Source of the DNA: Ascidia mentula
Taxonomy: Eukaryota > Chordata > Ascidiacea > Phlebobranchia > Ascidiidae
Length of the DNA stretch: 64,000 nt
Assembly: GCA_947561715.1 (NCBI GenBank)
Contig: OX387199.1
Location: 1,865,001 to 1,929,000, forward strand
Direction of reading: 5' to 3'
The notes beneath the pieces are model-generated. The model did no database searches. It was not told where the DNA came from and saw nothing but the letters and a program-made list of their open reading frames with translations. A program made the position numbers and the translations under genes. Below are positions 42,460 to 55,700 of this stretch, piece by piece. Each line of letters starts with the position of its first letter. Within the stretch, counting starts at the first letter, position 1.

Positions 42460-45400
42460 TTGTTCAACCAAGGAGCCATACAATGTTTGGACTTACTGCT
42501 GGTGACTTCTTTCTGTCACCATAAATGTATTTCTCAACAATTTTGTTCCGTTGATCGAAGAAGACCCCGAAGGCGGCTAAAAGCACGAACTCAAAATTTC
42601 ACCACAAGTTTTAAGTTTCACACCCACCTTTTTATTCATTCAACACGCCTTGCGACTGCAACTATAAAGAAGTTTTTAGTCTATTACAAGTTTCACGCTA
42701 CAAAGTACACACAACACACCTAACCAAAGATAGTATTTGTATCCAACTCCATTGCTCCTAGTTTTGTTACCGGAAAGTACCAGAGGAACATTATGTCAAA
42801 ATATTGTAGACCCAAACTCTGCTGCACCACCTTGTGGTTAAATATTTTTCGGCACTATGTCCACTAGTAAGATTTGTTGTATATTGAATTCCTGCCACGC
42901 AAATACGTTTTTCTTAAATTTTATGTGTTGTCATTTGTATGAGGAAAACTTCTTACCGGTTTAGGAGGGAGTTGGTCTCCACAAAATAATTCCAATCGAT
43001 CAATCATATTTACTTGCATTAGATAAAAGGGATGGATAGGAAGGAGAAGGCGGGTTATCTCTTACACAACGTCAACTTCCATTTACACAATGCAAAGCAA
43101 CTTCTAGAACGTAATAACTCTTATATCTGAGGCTACTGCCAACATACGTGAAAGAATTCTCAAGCCGATACACTGTGGCGAGCGTTAATATTTCACGCCA
43201 AAGGCGATTGACAGCGAAACAGTCTTGGAGCGAAACGATAAGATATCGCTAACAACAAACTATGCAGTATTTTGTGATGTCATCAACCAAATCAATTACT
43301 AAACAATGTTTTCGTGCACAATTTTTCTCCAGACTAATTCTCCTAAAACCCGTTCCAATCAAAGCACGTAACTGTTAAATATTCTTCACATAATCTTCAC
43401 AAACAAGCAGAATTCCTCAACAAAACGCACAAAACATCAACCAAACATTTATACAAAGCAACTGCAAAACTACAATCTGTCCTAGAGTGGAAAAAAACGC
43501 ACACAAAGTTGCCTCTCAACGCTGGAAGCGGGAACCTTGATTGGTGTTGGAAACACAACACACTGACGTCATCAAAGTTACCTGTTCCCTCACACGGCGT
43601 AGCAAAAGTGAATGTGGATTACATGGCGTAACAAAAGTGAAAAGTGGATGATTTCATGCGACAATGGGTGGAGCGATATGAATTGTCCAAGTTGTCCGCA
43701 TCTGGACGAGTTGCTTCATGTCACAGATTTTTATGCTTGGAGTAATAAGAAACATGTACTATGTTGTCGGTTTACATGAATTAGCCGCAGATAATGCATT
43801 TTCTGTCATGGGCAACCAAACATTATTCCTCAACAAAATGCATTAAACCAGCATAGTAAGGAATTCTTGAAGTCTAATTGCAACGAAAACTAGAATTGGT
43901 GACGAAATTTAAACGGAAATATTCAGCACCGTAACTGTTTGAAACTCACAGATCAGTTTTGTTTCAGTAACGGTCGATAAAGCGACATTTAGCGGCAGAA
44001 TATATTTCCACAAACTTACACTAGACGTCGTGCTAAACCATACATCGGGTAAAAATAATGTTGGGTGACGTCATCCACGTTTATCAAGCAGAAAGCCAGG
44101 ATAACCTGGTTTCGAATATCACTGTGGTAAAAAGAAAAATGTATTGGGTGACATCGGGCAAATCAACACTTAAACATTGAAAAACAAACCTAATGAATGT
44201 CGGTCGTATCCCGGTGCTAGCTGCACAATGTAACCCACCTTTCAATACAACTTAACAGATGCCTTTACAAATATCACTTCCCAACTGTAAGCACTTTGTA
44301 TTGAAAAAACAAGTAGTACAACATATGTCGGGGATTCCCCCATAAGCAATTGACAGCATCGGTTAAACGCTGGGTGGCGACATCGAGCAGCAATGATCCA
44401 CAATAACGATTGCACAAAAACCAACATTCAATGTTCAAATATTTACAACATAAACCTTCCACTTCCAACCGTTATAACTTCATCAAACCCATAGATAGAT
44501 ACAGATTGGTTTGAAGTGAAAATAAAAAAAAAACGTGCGTCGACAAAACCGAACAGTAGTTGGTGGAAGATCGGTTGTTCTCGTCATCAAACATTTTAGA
44601 TACGAAAAAAAAAAATCGTTCAAAAACCAACAAACAGTTGCCAGAATTCACGACATAATGTATCAGAAAACAATGTAATGTGGAAATACTCGATTGTAAT
44701 CAGTCAAAAATTAATATAAGTCGCACGTAAATGTTGAAAGTAATGTTTAGTGCGGAAGTCAAAGTATTGTCACAAAATCTGTCGTTCAAAATTGTTAGGA
44801 AGGCGGATAACTTTGTACGATAAACCTCTGTTGACGGATTTACACAAGGGAGAAGTAAAGACGAAACTCAGAGCAGGAGACAAAAATATTCGTGTTTCAA
44901 AGACGTCCTTGATTGTAAGCAACACAAACAGTAAAACTTGGCGACAATTTTAACGAAACCAGATACATAGAGACGCATTTATATGTTTGGCAAAGAAGTA
45001 AAAATGAGAGTTATGGAGACAAACGGTATTGATACGTACATTGTAAATACAAATAACACACAGAAGTTGGATAAAGCACAGAAAAATGTAAGGATATTTA
45101 CGAAGCATTTGGAAATGTTTCGCCTTCGTGACATGAAGTAGAGAGGTTTATTGGTGAGAAGTGACAGAAATCCCTGTTGATTCTGGCAGCAAACAGCCTG
45201 AAATAATATATTGTTACTTGTCGTTCAACAGAGCTCAGCGCATTTCTATCTTAGCAAGATATCGACGAGAAACACTGAACTTTAGTGTGAAATGGTCAGA
45301 ATATTACGATACCGATGATATAAGTTAATTGAATTTTGAATGAGTTTTGTCGCCTGGTTGTAAATCTCAGGCCTTCTTTTCAGTATAAAAAGTCACCCGA

Positions 45401-46700
45401 TAACAGCAAAGTTTCATGATATTTGTGTGGAATTGTGTGAAGTTCGATCATTAAAAGTTTCGTCACCAATTTTACTGACATGAAACGATAATCGTTACTT
45501 ACTGAGATTTCTAGATTTTTGTGAACGCCAAATGCCGTACATGACTTTTGATAAATGTTAATTTGCAAGCACCCATATTTTACGTGGTGTTGTTGGTGAT
45601 AACAAAGTTGTACTGAAGGAGCAACCGACTACAAAAAATGTCGCAAGCACAGAAAACTACGGTAAAACTAATATTTAAAGTAAAAATGTTAAAACGCTTC
45701 TGGTTCTATAAGTCAGTTGAGATTGTTGAAATAAATCGTCGGACGTGGCCCTTAACCAAACAATGGTTTCACAAACATACAAACGAGACTGACTCTGATG
45801 CACCACCTTGTGGTGTAACGTTTGCGGGAAATACGCCAGTAGGTGGAGCAAGAGATTTTAGGGGTTTTAAAGTCGATGGTTCACAACCAACAATCGAAGT
45901 GGAAATATTTAAACTCCATGTTTTATCGATGAAAACGTCATTAAGAAAACTTCTTACCAGTTTAGGAGGGAGTTGATCTCCACAAAATAATTCCAATCGA
46001 TCAATCATATTTACTTGCATTTGTTAAACCCAAATATAAGGGATGGATTGAAGTGGAGAGTAGGAGTTAGAGATTCACTTCTTACCAAATTTTCAACTTT
46101 GGCTTCTACAATACAACGGATTAGTTATTTCATACATCGTTTAACTATAATAACAGTAGTGTTGATGAAAGTTTTGTTGTGATTTAAATTTATTTCATGA
46201 AGCAAATATTTTGTGACGTGTACTTATTTCCATAAACGCAAAATCCACTCAAACATAATAAAATACTTCTATTCAGACGAGTTTGTTTGTGTGATTTTAT
46301 TCCAAATCTTAATTCACATTTACTGAAAGTACATGGTAGGTATTGGATGATGTGGACTTTCTCTATATTAACCCAGTGATGGCAACCTGAGGCTTGCACA
46401 TGACACAAGCCTTAATAGCCATGAGGTAAACATATTATTATCGTGTTAGTTTTCATACTTACAGGGTCTGGCAGGTTCCAAAATCTCTCTTCGAAGTCGT
46501 CATCTATGTATCCACTGCCGACTGCAAGTACATCTTGTATATTGTGAACACACTTGAGTAAGGTTTCTGCCGCATCACCATATATAGCATTATGCCACAG
46601 ATTCAAAATCATTATCTGGAAATAAAAGGTGGAATTAGGAAATTATGTTCAGACAAATGTGACATTAAATGTTTAAAATAAATATAATTGCTGGTAAAAT
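42460..46700. repeat. Large segmental duplication, left copy (left of CSTF2)
   Basis: Collinear with 53975-56840: 42470-42750 matches 53980-54290; 43960-45100 matches 54400-55540; 45400-46190 matches 55545-56410; 46340-46690 matches 56405-56840 and holds an LRR-like exon. About 1.1 kb (42.8-43.9) has no counterpart. A frame around 44780-44950 (with [20 protein letters not shown]) is kept in both copies, but its product is unknown. Confidence 0.75.
46463..46615 (-). CDS. LRR-like exon of the GDAAETLL class, 153 nt, copy 1
   Basis: Acceptor TATTTCCAG, donor GTAAGT, 51 aa, phase 0-0. It starts [20 protein letters not shown] and ends [11 protein letters not shown]. The LRR strand is degraded compared with copy 2 (WHN for SYN), and the second half ([10 protein letters not shown]) has diverged. 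Confidence 0.6.
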
Positions 46701-49700
46701 ATTAAAAACATCGACCTAATGTCCACAAATCACTAAACATTATTGGCTCATTGTCTGCACATACATTTTTACAAAAAAGTCCGGTTTTACGAAATGCCTC
46801 ACTGAAAGTTTTACAAAAACGGCAGTTTGTATAATTGCGTTATCTTATTAAAAGCCTAAACTTGTGTTTTTTGAGGTGACACGTGCACTATAGTGATCTT
46901 GTTTTTAATGTGGAAGATAATGCTTTAATATGGAGTTGAGTGGACGTGGAATCTCTGCTTGAACACCTGAATTCCATTAAAACGAGTAACGAGTTCTGAA
47001 TGATACGTGAATACGTTGGGGTGATTTTATATTTTGATGTTTCCATTTAAAGTGAGAACCGGGGGTCTATCCGCGCAAACATATACTGGTAACCGACTCA
47101 GTCCGACAGGTATCTGTCGTTTCGGTCCGCGAACCCCATCCGGGTACCCGGACCCGGCCAGATATTGACCAATTTTTAATACCCGACCCGACCGGATAAT
47201 ACACTTAATTTTACCAGATAGTTGGGAAAGCATTTTTGTCCTAAAAACGGACAAACATTTCGCAAATTACTGATACTCGCCAACTTCCGTTTTTTCTGTT
47301 GTTTGTTGTTAAGGTTTTTCGTGACGTGTTATACCATATTAATAAATGACCACGTTTATTTGTTCCACTTATGATAAGCTAACCTTAACATTGCATTCTG
47401 TTTGGCAATCAAACATTTTTGCCATACTGATAAAATACACGAATCGGTGTTAACAAACTGCCGGATCCAAATTATCCGGCCGGATTTGATTGACAACTAT
47501 CCGGATCTGGCCGGGCCGGATAATTTGGAACTGTGAACATCACTAGTCGTGACCCTAAAATGTTTGGAAACCACTGGTCTAACATACAACTTACTGGTTT
47601 CTCAAGTTGTGATATGGAATTTGCAATCTTACAGATTCCAACACTTGTCATCTTACAACTCCCCAGAGACAGATTCTCAATCCAGTGAATACATGAAGCA
47701 ATAGCAGATGCACTTTCATCATCAACTGTGTTTCTATCAAGATACAACGACGTCATCTGAAACAAATGAAAAATTCCTGGAATCAGTTTTTATGTCAACA
47801 ATATCATTGTATCAATTATGACGTCTCAGAGACAGATCAATGACGGGGTAAATTTATTTGTTGAGCTACGGTAGCTCAGTCAGTTAGGGAAAGAACCCAA
47901 ATTACACATGGCTCCAACTTAGTAACACGTTTGTGACTTTGGTCACAGTTATATGCTTGCAATGCCGCAATACCCAATAAAATCAAATGGCTTATTACAA
48001 GAAATAAACAAACTTATTAAAGTTATGGATTAGCCCTTCTAGGTTTGTTAAGTGTACAAATATTCTATCAGAAATTTTCCTATGTTGATCTTTTGTATTA
48101 CTGTTACTTGTGAGTGATCGAGCTTTACAAACAACCAATGCCTGCGTTTGCGCTATTTTTGCAATAAAATATGGAATGAGTAACTGCGTTACCAAAACTG
48201 TAACGAATGTTTTGCGGTGGTGCATGCGCCATAGTTTTATTAGCTTTTCCCAATCGAATCCGGTAAATTGCAAACTTGCCAAGCTTTTTTATGTGGTCAG
48301 CCCGTAAATTTTGTGCAATTATGTGTTGAGCGGTATGTGATTCGCTGAAGTATTTTCTTAAAAAAGGATAGCCTATGGTTCAGAATTTACGAGCCCTATG
48401 CAATTAACCACATTAGCCAATTAAAAGGATTCGTACCTGGGAAGTGAGGCCTTGGAAATATTTGAAACCAAACAACGATATGAATAAATACACATTAACG
48501 TAGTCGATAAAAATACAAACAAAATATTTTACATTTACATTTGCCCGATGCCACCCTATTGACTTTTCCTAAAATTGTTGTTTAAATACAGCTGTAAAAT
48601 TAAATCCACTTAAAATTTTTTGCACGACAAAATAATGGCATCGAACTCACCATACAACTGACCCATGGTTATAGTTGTAAAACAAACAGTTGATACGTTT
48701 TAATCGGCACCAACATGTAAATGGCATTGGAACCAAATCCGTCGCATCCACGACAACTACATCTGAAACTTGCAGTTTTCTCAAAAAGAAAGAATGTTTC
48801 TGTGGCAACGATCTTCATGGCCTTCCTCCTTGCAACTGATCCTTGAGAGCAAGGATGCTGCGCCTCTGCTCATCAGGGAGCATCCGGATCTGTTCTGGAG
48901 TTAACTGGAGGACTTGCATGATCAGAGCAGCCTGGAAATACATGATGGCAAAAGTTCAACCTTTTATCCTAATATATATTTGATTGACTTTTTAAGTGTT
49001 AAAAGTGAACGAAAACATTGACCACAAAACTACACATTTTATTCACAATTTGACCAAAGTTGTTTTTAGATTTGGGCATGTGTCTAAGATTGATTGTGGG
49101 CAGACTTTTTTGTACATATACAAATACAGAACTTCAGTTGATTTCCACAATAATCGAACTTCCGATTTGTATCACAATGCAACAACAAACCTTTTCCTGA
49201 TCCTGTTCTGCAGATGGATCCATAGGGGCGTCCTCCTGAGCAGGGGAAGGTCTTCCTTTTCTTGGATCGCTTCTTTCCGGTGGTGGCGGAGGGTGTCGTG
49301 CAGGATCCCCACCCATTCCTGGACGATCCATCGGAGGTTTTCCTCCACGATCCATCGGATGATCTCTCGGAGACAATCCTCGTTCCAGAGACGAACGCCC
49401 TCGTTCATGCGAGCTACCGCGTTCTGGGGGCCCACGATCGGCGAAGCCCCGCTCATCTAGTGGAAACAATTACAAATTAACAGCATGTGCTACAAACTGT
49501 AAGACCTGCAGACACCCTCTTGACGTTAGTGTCACAGTAGTCAGCAAAGTACTTGTAAAATGCACCAGAAAATAATTATATTCATGATTTCCAGTCAGTG
49601 GCCCATTTTAGTGTAAAAACACATTGCTTTAGAAACACTAATTGGACACAGGTAGCGCAAAATTTGTCTGTGTATTTTTGACCTTTGCATTTCTTAAACA

Positions 49701-52700
49701 AATGAAGACAAGAACTAATTGATTTTCACAACTAATCTCCATGTAAGAATGTGGTCATTCTACCTCTTGGATTGGGTGGAAATCCTCGACCAAAACCTTC
49801 ATCCATATGTGGTGGTCTGTGACGATCCATCGGATCGCCCATGCCATGATCCACGGGCACACTTTCTATAACTCGCATGTCCACCTCCATTCTTCTTGGA
49901 CCTCTGAATTGTAAAATGTTTATTAGTTTTAAACATCATAGCATGTTTTTTCCAACATCAGAAAATTTTACAGAACCATGATGTTTTAACTGTGGCAAAT
50001 ATTATCTATAAGTATACATTTTCCATTGTCAATTTTATGTTTGCCAGACTTAATACAACCAATAGTTGATCAGTGTCCACGCAACTTCACCAAATTTATT
50101 GTTCATTTATGTCGGATATGAGCAAACTCGGTCCTTGGGTAAAATCACTGTTGGATCTGGCTGCCATTTTTTGTATGCTTTTCAGTTACAGCTTTTAAGC
50201 ATTAATGACTGCAAGTCTGTTAGTTTATAAATTGTTGTGTAAAATCTCTTTGTACACATGTACTCATGTGGTCCAATCCCAAATTTTTTATACTTTTTGG
50301 CCCACAAGCGGAAAAAGTTGCCCACTCCTACATTCTTGTTTATAAAAAATATCAAAAAGATACCATAGTAAAGAAGAATTTCTCAGGTCAAATAATGCCC
50401 TTCTATGTCCAACATAATAGGCCATGGAAAACTCTTTGCAGATGCATAGTATCACTACCAGATTAAACACGTAAATTTCCACCTCTCTCCTGGACCAACT
50501 TCCATTGGGTGTCCCCTACCAGGTGGTGGCTCTCTCATACGTTCACCATCCCGGCCACCTCCGAGCCCAGGCAGTGGACTGCCATTGGGCCTTGCATCCT
50601 ACAATCATTACAATAATTGGATCAATTTATGAAACATATCATATAAATTAGCTGTGGATAGTGATAATGACAAATACATTTCTTCCATTGCTTAAGACAA
50701 AATACATTTCTTAAAAGCAAACAGAAAACTTTGGTGACAAAATTTTGCTTACAGACTCTGATCGAGGACCTTCAGATGCTGGAATGAGAGGTTGAACTGG
50801 ATTTTGTCTGTGCAGCATTTTCTTCATGTAGAAGTGAAGTAGGCAAAAAACAACAACAAATAAACAACAATCAAATATTTTTTTCATTGTGCTTGAGAAT
50901 TGATTCTGGGAATCATTTCCCATTCTGTTGCAATTTGGCCCAGAAGATTTCCACCTTTTTCATGTGTCCTTATCTTATCTTCTCAACGCTTCCACCCGTT
51001 GCATGTGGCAGGTTTTTAGTTGTGTAAAGGGCGTGTTGTGAGGCAGTGGAGAGCCTTTACTTTATTTTATTTGAACCTAATTCTTAATTTGCTTTTATAG
51101 ACACTGATGATGCTTTTAACGAAGCGAAATATATATGTCTAATTAAAGAAGTCTGAAAGATTTTAACCTGAAATGAAAGTTTCCTAGACAGTTTTTTTCA
51201 TTGTTTCAACATTATTATTTTTAATTCAGCAAATATGTTTAGTTGTATTTCCTCTGATTATTTTATTGGAGCTGTGGTTTCGTTACCATGGCAATTTCTG
51301 GATCCACAATCCTCATGACAACTTGAGCTTGCAACAAAGCATATGCCAGTTGTGGGTTTTGAAGCAGCATGTTTCTGGCCTCTACTGGGTTGTTTTGAAT
51401 GCATTGCTACAATAGTTCAAAAATATTTCAAAGTTTTAAGACATATATATCCAAAGATTAATTCTGAATAAAAAAACAAAAAGAAAAATTCTCTTGCCTT
51501 CATTTGTTTCATGAGCTCAAACATTTGTTCAGGGGGGAGGCTTGCAACAGCCTTGCTGATAGCTTCTGGGGCATCTTGAGATGGAGTTGGTTCCCCGTAT
51601 TCCGACTCCACTGGGGGACCCATGGCCCTGAAGTGGTTTACTTCTTCCTGTGAACAAAACACAATGATTGGACATCATAAATATTGTGTTGATATTGCTG
51701 TCAGGCACACTACAATTTAAACAGAACTCCTCTCCTGACATAAATTATCATCCTTCATTTTCCTGACGTTTCGTCTGCCATGCATAAATACATACCTATG
51801 GTGGTGACCTAGCTAATGCTTTGGTTCTCAAACTTTTACTCGAACAATGCATGAGGAATGATTCACTGCACTTACACAGTAATTATAAATCTACAAGGAC
51901 TATTTATTCTTTAAGTTTGCAAGTTTTATTTGCATAAGACTGACATCACTGGTTATTTGCCCTCATTTTCTCCAAAACTATTTTTCGCTGAAATTTATTT
52001 TCAATCCACATGTAAATTCAAAATGACAAGACCCAATGCATAATATAGCTAAATATCTGGATGAAAATGTTCCAAAGGCAAAACAAGATTAGGTTAAATT
52101 GCATCAGACATCGAATTAATGTTGCAGTATATATATATAATTGCAAAGAGTACAGTGTACATCAACACTCAGTGTGATTAACAGCAATTACCCATACCTG
52201 AAAGTTATTGCGGTTCTTTTCACTTGTTGCATGATCAACTCTCAGTGGTCGGCCGTGTAACTCCCTTCCATTAAGATTTCTCATCGCACTCATGGCAGTC
52301 TCTTGATCTTGATACTCAGCAAATCCATATCCTTTTGGTTTGCCAGACTCACGATCAAATACAAGGCTGCATTGATATAAACATAACAATATAAAGTCAT
52401 GAGTCTGATTATACTCTTGCAAATGCCTGCATACACAACATACAAAAAAGCACATACCGAAAACTAATGACGTTGCCAACTTCATTGAAAATATCTTTCA
52501 GCTCCTCTTCTGTTGACTCATAAGGTATATTTCCAACTGAAAACAATTTTATGTCAACCGTTACTGTAAAAAAACCGACATTACTAACAGAGGAAAAATG
52601 CATGAATATAAGATATATGTAATATACACGGAGTCCACAATACTTACCAAATACGGATCGGACAGATCTTTCGTAGTCGACTGGATCACGGTCTCTTAAG

Positions 52701-55700
52701 CCGAACATTATCGTTTTCTGCCATTCGAGTCTTCTAAAGTACAAAATAAACAACGTAAACGCACACTTTCCTGCTGATCGCGACTATTGGTTTGGTGGAA
52801 ACTGGCAATTTCTCATACGAAGTACTAGTCAGTAGTTAATAACAAATACATGGTAGTCCAATATTAGGTGCGCGTTTCTTTAAGCTAAAATTTTATTATA
52901 AAGTCCTAATTTCACCCAATCTAATAAAACGAAGCACCTGCATTTGCATACACACGCCGCAGCAACAGCGTTATTTCGGCGAAATGGAAATTGGTTAAAA
53001 GCGAAATTATTTCACGCATGAGTGAACACGACGATTGTGTTCATACAAATTATAAATTAACTCGTAACAAAATTAATCAACAAAATCTCCAATATTTATA
53101 AAACAATATCTATACTTATGTAATTGCATTCTTAAAACACCTATAAAGTATATCGCAACGAAATGGGTTTGACCGCGGTCACGCTGTGTGAATCCCAGCA
53201 TTGTTCGTCAAGGAAGATACTTTTACACCGAGTCACAAATTTTTTTCCAAACTTGATCCACATATAAGTCTACGTAACACAGAAATCTGTGCGAATATTA
53301 AAGCTACGATTTTGTGTAGTATTTCAACTCAAATTTATGAACAAAAATAACAGGCGGTGGCCCTGCTCACGCCTAATCATTAAAATTTGCAGAGATTTCT
53401 GTTTTACACATACTTATGTGTAGATCAGGTTTGGAAACAACTTCGTGACCCGGTGTAGTAGTATTTTCCGTTCGTCAAAGCGTACACTGCGAGCATTTGC
53501 GGCTCTGCATAGAAGTACCAATTTAATAATGTTCCGGGCCATAGATTTTTTTAAAAATTGGCGTAGATTAGGCTTAGAGCATTTAGATCACATTACCATT
53601 GCGTTTTTAAAGACCTATAAAGTATATCGCAACGAAATGGGTCTGACCGGGCAGCACTGTAACTAGTTACTATAATTTCTATTACTGATATTAACTCTCT
53701 AACAAGGGTAAGCTTCATTTATACCTCTACCAATTACTAATTCTAAACCAATAATTGAATTGAAAACCCATATTCCTATTCACGCTCATATTTTGAAAAC
53801 CAGTGCAGGCCAAAAATACACAACCATCCGTTTTCTTAGTGAAGGCTTACATTCTTGTACCTTTGATAGACTTCAAAGTTTACGTATAAAAAACATTGGT
53901 TATGAAACGCAACCTTTCTAACTGCGTCACACACGATGTTGGTAAAACTACTTCTTTACCGTGGACTTCAGAGGAATATCAATTTTATGTTTGGACTTAC
54001 TGGTGACTTCTTTCTGCCACCATAAAAGTAGTTCTCTTCAAATTTCTTCCGTCGATCGAAGAAGATTCCGAAGGCGGCGGAAAGCACGAGGGTAACTCAA
54101 AATTTCACTACAAGTGTTAAGTTTCACACCCACCTTTAATTTTTTCAACACACCTTGCGACTACAACTATAAAGAAGTTTTTAATCTATTACCGCTTTCA
54201 CGCTACAAAGTATACAACACAACACACTCAACCAAAGGCAGTATTTGTAGCCAACTCCAATTGTTCCTAGTTTTATTCCCGAAAAGTACCGGAGACACTG
54301 AAACATTTCACCCCCTATTCTTGGTGATATTGTTGTAATAAATAACCTCAGGAAGTGACAATGTTTCATGCAAAGGCATGATTGGCAGGTTTGTTTTAGT
54401 CACAGTCGATAAAAGCGACATTTACCGGCAAATATTTTTCCACAAACTTACACTAGATGTCGTGCTAATCAATACATCGGGTAAAAATAATGTTGGGTGA
54501 CGTCAGTCAAGCTTATCAAGCAGAAAGCCAGGATACCCGGGTTACGAATATCGCTGTGGTAAAAAGAAAAATGTATTGGGTGACATCGGGCAAATCAACA
54601 CTTAAACATTGAAAAACAAACCTAATGAACGTCGGTCGTATCACGGTGCTAGCTTGCACAATGTAACCCACATTTCAATACAACTTAACAGATGTCTTTT
54701 CAAATATTACTTCCCAACCGTAAGCACTTTGTATTGAAAAAAACAAGAAGTACAACATACGTCGGGGATTCCCCATAAGTAATTGACAGCTCCGGTTAAG
54801 CGCTGGGTGGCGACATCGAGCAGCAATGATTCACAATAGCGATTGCACAAAAACCAACATTCAATGTTCAAATATTTACAACATAAACCTTCCACTTCCA
54901 ACCGCTATAACTTCATCAAACCCATAGATAGATACAGATTTGTTTGAAGTAAATATAAAAAAAACGTGCGCCCATAAAACCGAACCGTAGTTGGTGGAAG
55001 ATCGGTTGTTCTCGTCATCAGACATTTTAGTTACGAACATAAAAAAATCTTCGTTCAAAAACCAACAAAGGGTTGCAAGAATTCACGACATAATGTATCA
55101 GAAAACAATGTAATGTGGAAATACTCGATTGTAATCAGTCTAAAATTAATATAAGTCGCACGTAAATGTTGAAAGTAATGTTTAGTGCGGAAGTAAAAGT
55201 ATTGTCACAAAATCTGTCGTTCAAAATTGTTAGGAAGGCGGATAACTTTGTACGATAAACCTCTGTTGACGGATTTACACAAGAGAGAAGTAAAGACGAA
55301 ACTCAGAGCAGGAGACAAAAATATTCGTGTTTCAAAGACGTCCTTGATTGTAAGCAACACAAACAGTAAAACTTGGCGACAATTTCAAGGAAACCAGATA
55401 CATAGAGACGCATTTATAAGTTTGGCAAAGAAGTAAAAATGAGAGTTATGGAGACAAACGGTATTGATACGTACATTGTAAATACAAATAACACACAGAA
55501 GTTGGATAAAGCACAGAAAAATGTGAAGAATATTTACAAGGTTTCATAATATTTATGTGGTATTTTGTGAAGTTCGATCATCAAAAGTTTCGTTTCCAAC
55601 TTTACTGACATGAAACGATAATCGTTACTTCCACACTAACCTCGATACAGAGTTGCGGGAAATTATCAACGGTTACAGTTCAAGTAACTGCGTTGGAAAG

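Noticed and set aside
45638-45976. 112-codon frame [20 protein letters not shown]
   Set aside because: The duplicated copy at 55844 does not keep it open, so no evidence of coding constraint.
49172-49456. Long alternative minus-strand frame ([20 protein letters not shown])
   Set aside because: Shadow of CSTF2 exon 9; splice phase from exons 7-8 selects the other frame.
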